The translations under genes were made by a program, and so were the position numbers. A model generated the notes under the pieces. That model had not been told where the DNA came from, ran no database searches, and saw nothing but the letters and a program-made list of their open reading frames with translations. A DNA stretch of 64,000 bases from G963704535 sp963704535 (GTDB lineage: Bacteria; Chloroflexota; Chloroflexia; Chloroflexales; Roseiflexaceae). The stretch covers positions 7,316,001 to 7,380,000 of the forward strand of contig OY969916.1 of NCBI GenBank assembly GCA_963704535.1, read 5' to 3'. Shown here piece after piece: positions 62,758 through 64,000 of the stretch (positions are counted from its first letter, which is position 1; the number at the start of each line of letters is the position of its first letter).

Positions 62758-63660
62758 ATGCGCTTCTATGGTTTCGTTTCGCTCCTGATCGTCGCGCTGA
62801 TCCTGGATATCGTGCTGCTGGGCCTGGGCGCCCGGCACCCAGGGGCGCAGCTTGGGTCAAGCGGGCCGGTGGTCGCCCAGGCCGTCCAGCCGAGCGCCAC
62901 CCCGTCGCCCCCGCCGTCGCATACGCCGGTCACGCCATCGGCCACCCCGACCGCGACCGCCGTCCCGCCCTCGCCGACCATGACCCCGTCGCCCTCGCCC
63001 ACGGCCACGCCGCTCCCGCCCACGGCCACGCCACTCCCACGGCTCATCGCCGCCAACGACGTCTCGTTCACGCCGGGCGACCGGGCAGTCCGGGCTAACA
63101 TCAGCATAGCGCTGAACCATTACTTTGGGGCCTTGACCCACGTCGTTCTGCCGCCGGGGGGCGTCTTCTCCTTCAACTCGACCCTCGGCGTCTACCCGCC
63201 GGCGCTGCCCTGGAAAGATGTCGTGGTGAAGCCGACCGCCGCGCCCGCGCCGGAGCCCATCCCACCTCCAGCCGAACCTGCCCCACCGGCGGACGGCGCC
63301 GCGCCTGACGCGCCCGTCCCAGCGCCGGAGCCGGTCGCCCCGCCGCCTCTCGCCGCGCCCCAGCGCATCGAGGGCGGCGGCCTGTGCGACCTCGCCAGCC
63401 GCTACGTGATGGCCGCGCGGCCACTGCTCCCGTCCTCCGCGTTCCGCTTCGTCAATCACGTTCGCTCCAACGGCATACGCCTCAATGGCGTGCCGACCCG
63501 CGACTCGGTCTCGATCTGGGCCGTCGGCGGCGGCAAGAGTGAGCACGACCTGCTGATCACCAACACCACCCAGCAGTGGCTTGAGTTCCGCGTCGAGCGC
63601 GACGGCGAGAAGATCACGGTGTATGCCCGTCTGTGGGATGGCGTGCCGCCCGATCGGTAG
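62758..63660 (+). CDS. VanW-like secreted or membrane-anchored protein
   Basis: A 300-residue protein. The signal or anchor helix is 5-26 (FVSLLIVALILDIVLLGLG), followed by a Thr/Pro/Ser linker (ATPSPPPSHTPVTPSATPTA, to about 90). The VanW core has VRANISIALNHYFG, VVLPPGGVFSFNSTLG and, after a Pro/Ala-rich insert, EGGGLCDLASRYVMAARPLL, the family's GGGxC motif. The function of VanW is unknown; it is linked to cell-wall or surface proteins. The Pro/Ala insert (residues about 160-205) splitting the core is unusual. There is no resistance operon here. Confidence 0.88.
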   Translation: MRFYGFVSLLIVALILDIVLLGLGARHPGAQLGSSGPVVAQAVQPSATPSPPPSHTPVTPSATPTATAVPPSPTMTPSPSPTATPLPPTATPLPRLIAANDVSFTPGDRAVRANISIALNHYFGALTHVVLPPGGVFSFNSTLGVYPPALPWKDVVVKPTAAPAPEPIPPPAEPAPPADGAAPDAPVPAPEPVAPPPLAAPQRIEGGGLCDLASRYVMAARPLLPSSAFRFVNHVRSNGIRLNGVPTRDSVSIWAVGGGKSEHDLLITNTTQQWLEFRVERDGEKITVYARLWDGVPPDR

Positions 63661-63669
63661 GTGCAACTG

Positions 63670-63711
63670 ACGCAAAGAGCGCAAAGATCAAACTCTTTGC
63701 GCTCTCTGCGT
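63670..63711. terminator. Hairpin between converging genes
   Basis: ACGCAAAGAGCGCAAAGA and TCTTTGCGCTCTCTGCGT pair with one mismatch around TCAAAC. Located 9 bp after the VanW-like stop and 24 bp before the STAS gene's end, probably bidirectional. Confidence 0.75.
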
Positions 63712-63734
63712 TCAGCCGCTGTTTTTGCCGCTGT

Positions 63735-64000
63735 CTACCGCGCTGCCGCGCTGCGCTCTCCCAAAGCCGCCGATCGTCCGATTGCGAACGCGATCCCGCT
63801 CTGCAAGGTGCTGTAGGTCACGATGCCGCCCAGATCTACGCCCAGCCCCACCAGCGTCTGCGCCACCTCGGGCCGGATGCCCGTCAGCGCCACCTGGGCG
63901 CCCAGCAGCCGGACCGCGCGGGCGGCCTGGAGCAGGGCGTTGGCGACCTGCGTATCGACCACGGCGACGCCGGTGATGTCGAGGATCGCGACCTGCGCCC
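63735..64000 (-). CDS. STAS-domain protein, C-terminal end (partial)
   Basis: The last 87 codons of a gene that continues beyond the right edge. The visible part, AQVAILDITGVAVVDTQVAN, then LLGAQVALTGIRPEVAQTLV and LGGIVTYSTLQSGIAFAIG, is the second half of a STAS (anti-sigma-factor antagonist) domain of the RsbR/RsbS type. The phosphorylatable Ser/Thr position after D-I-T-G is Val-Asp-Thr here. Such proteins form stressosomes or regulate anti-sigma kinases; N-terminal sensor domains would be outside the window. Confidence 0.9.
   Translation of the reverse strand, partial: AQVAILDITGVAVVDTQVANALLQAARAVRLLGAQVALTGIRPEVAQTLVGLGVDLGGIVTYSTLQSGIAFAIGRSAALGERSAAAR

Overview
The window is GC-rich and bacterial, and its gene content points to Chloroflexota, most likely class Chloroflexia (Herpetosiphon/Roseiflexus/Kouleothrix-like). 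The pointers are AAA-like/WD40 and TIR/AAA-like proteins, a PASTA kinase, secreted glycosidases with T/P linkers, an FHA/zinc-ribbon protein, a VanW-like protein, and a left-edge gene pair recalling the Herpetosiphon kolavelool (clerodane diterpene) locus. No rRNA or tRNA gene was recognised.

Layout. 1-2.7 kb: end of a class II diterpene cyclase, an Rv3378c-like diterpene synthase and a cytochrome P450, a probable diterpenoid cluster continuing off the left edge. 3.5-11.3 kb: a duplicated hybrid-kinase plus single-REC-regulator operon, then a REC-PAS-kinase-REC protein. 11.3-16.2 kb: housekeeping and small genes (B3/B4 protein, amidase, GlsB-like membrane protein, peroxiredoxin). 16.5-21.5 kb: a frameshifted U32 peptidase, a frameshifted DUF1905/YdeI-like gene next to a duplicated U32 fragment, and a MerR-controlled cassette with two near-identical 19-bp-spacer promoters. 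21.6-25.4 kb: PASTA Ser/Thr kinase, RNase H-like exonuclease, nucleoside hydrolase. 25.7-31.6 kb and 41.0-45.2 kb: two large secreted starch-degrading enzymes that share a promoter and leader sequence. 33.6-39.9 kb: a mobile/defence island with an IS4-type element that has cut the end of a Uma2 gene, an XRE regulator, two toxin-antitoxin cassettes separated by repeats, and an AT-rich Ec67-like retron RT-TOPRIM gene. 45.3-53.5 kb: repeat-rich DNA, an NDNG-repeat membrane protein, an AAA-like/WD40 protein with near-identical blades, a TIR/AAA-like protein and a PspC-domain protein. 53.7-57.7 kb: a SAM methyltransferase and an N6-adenine DNA methylase overlapping a PIN-domain gene. 57.8-64 kb: secreted GH44 glucanase with CBM2, FHA protein, HemW, VanW-like protein and the end of a STAS-domain protein.

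Three themes cross the window. First, dispersed palindromic elements: a G-rich family (called PAL-A here) often starts at the base after a stop codon, and a smaller family (PAL-B) has two copies. Second, heptanucleotide repeats occur between genes and also in frame inside hemW. Third, nine apparent frameshifts in six genes are all single-base insertions, none in a homopolymer; this suggests sequence error at least as much as gene decay and should be checked before those genes are called pseudogenes.

Strongest candidates for new biology: the methylase-PIN pair, the diterpenoid cluster, the retron with a candidate msr-msd, the AAA-like WD40/TIR neighbourhood, and the stop-codon-adjacent PAL-A elements. 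Family assignments come from recognised motifs; no search was run.
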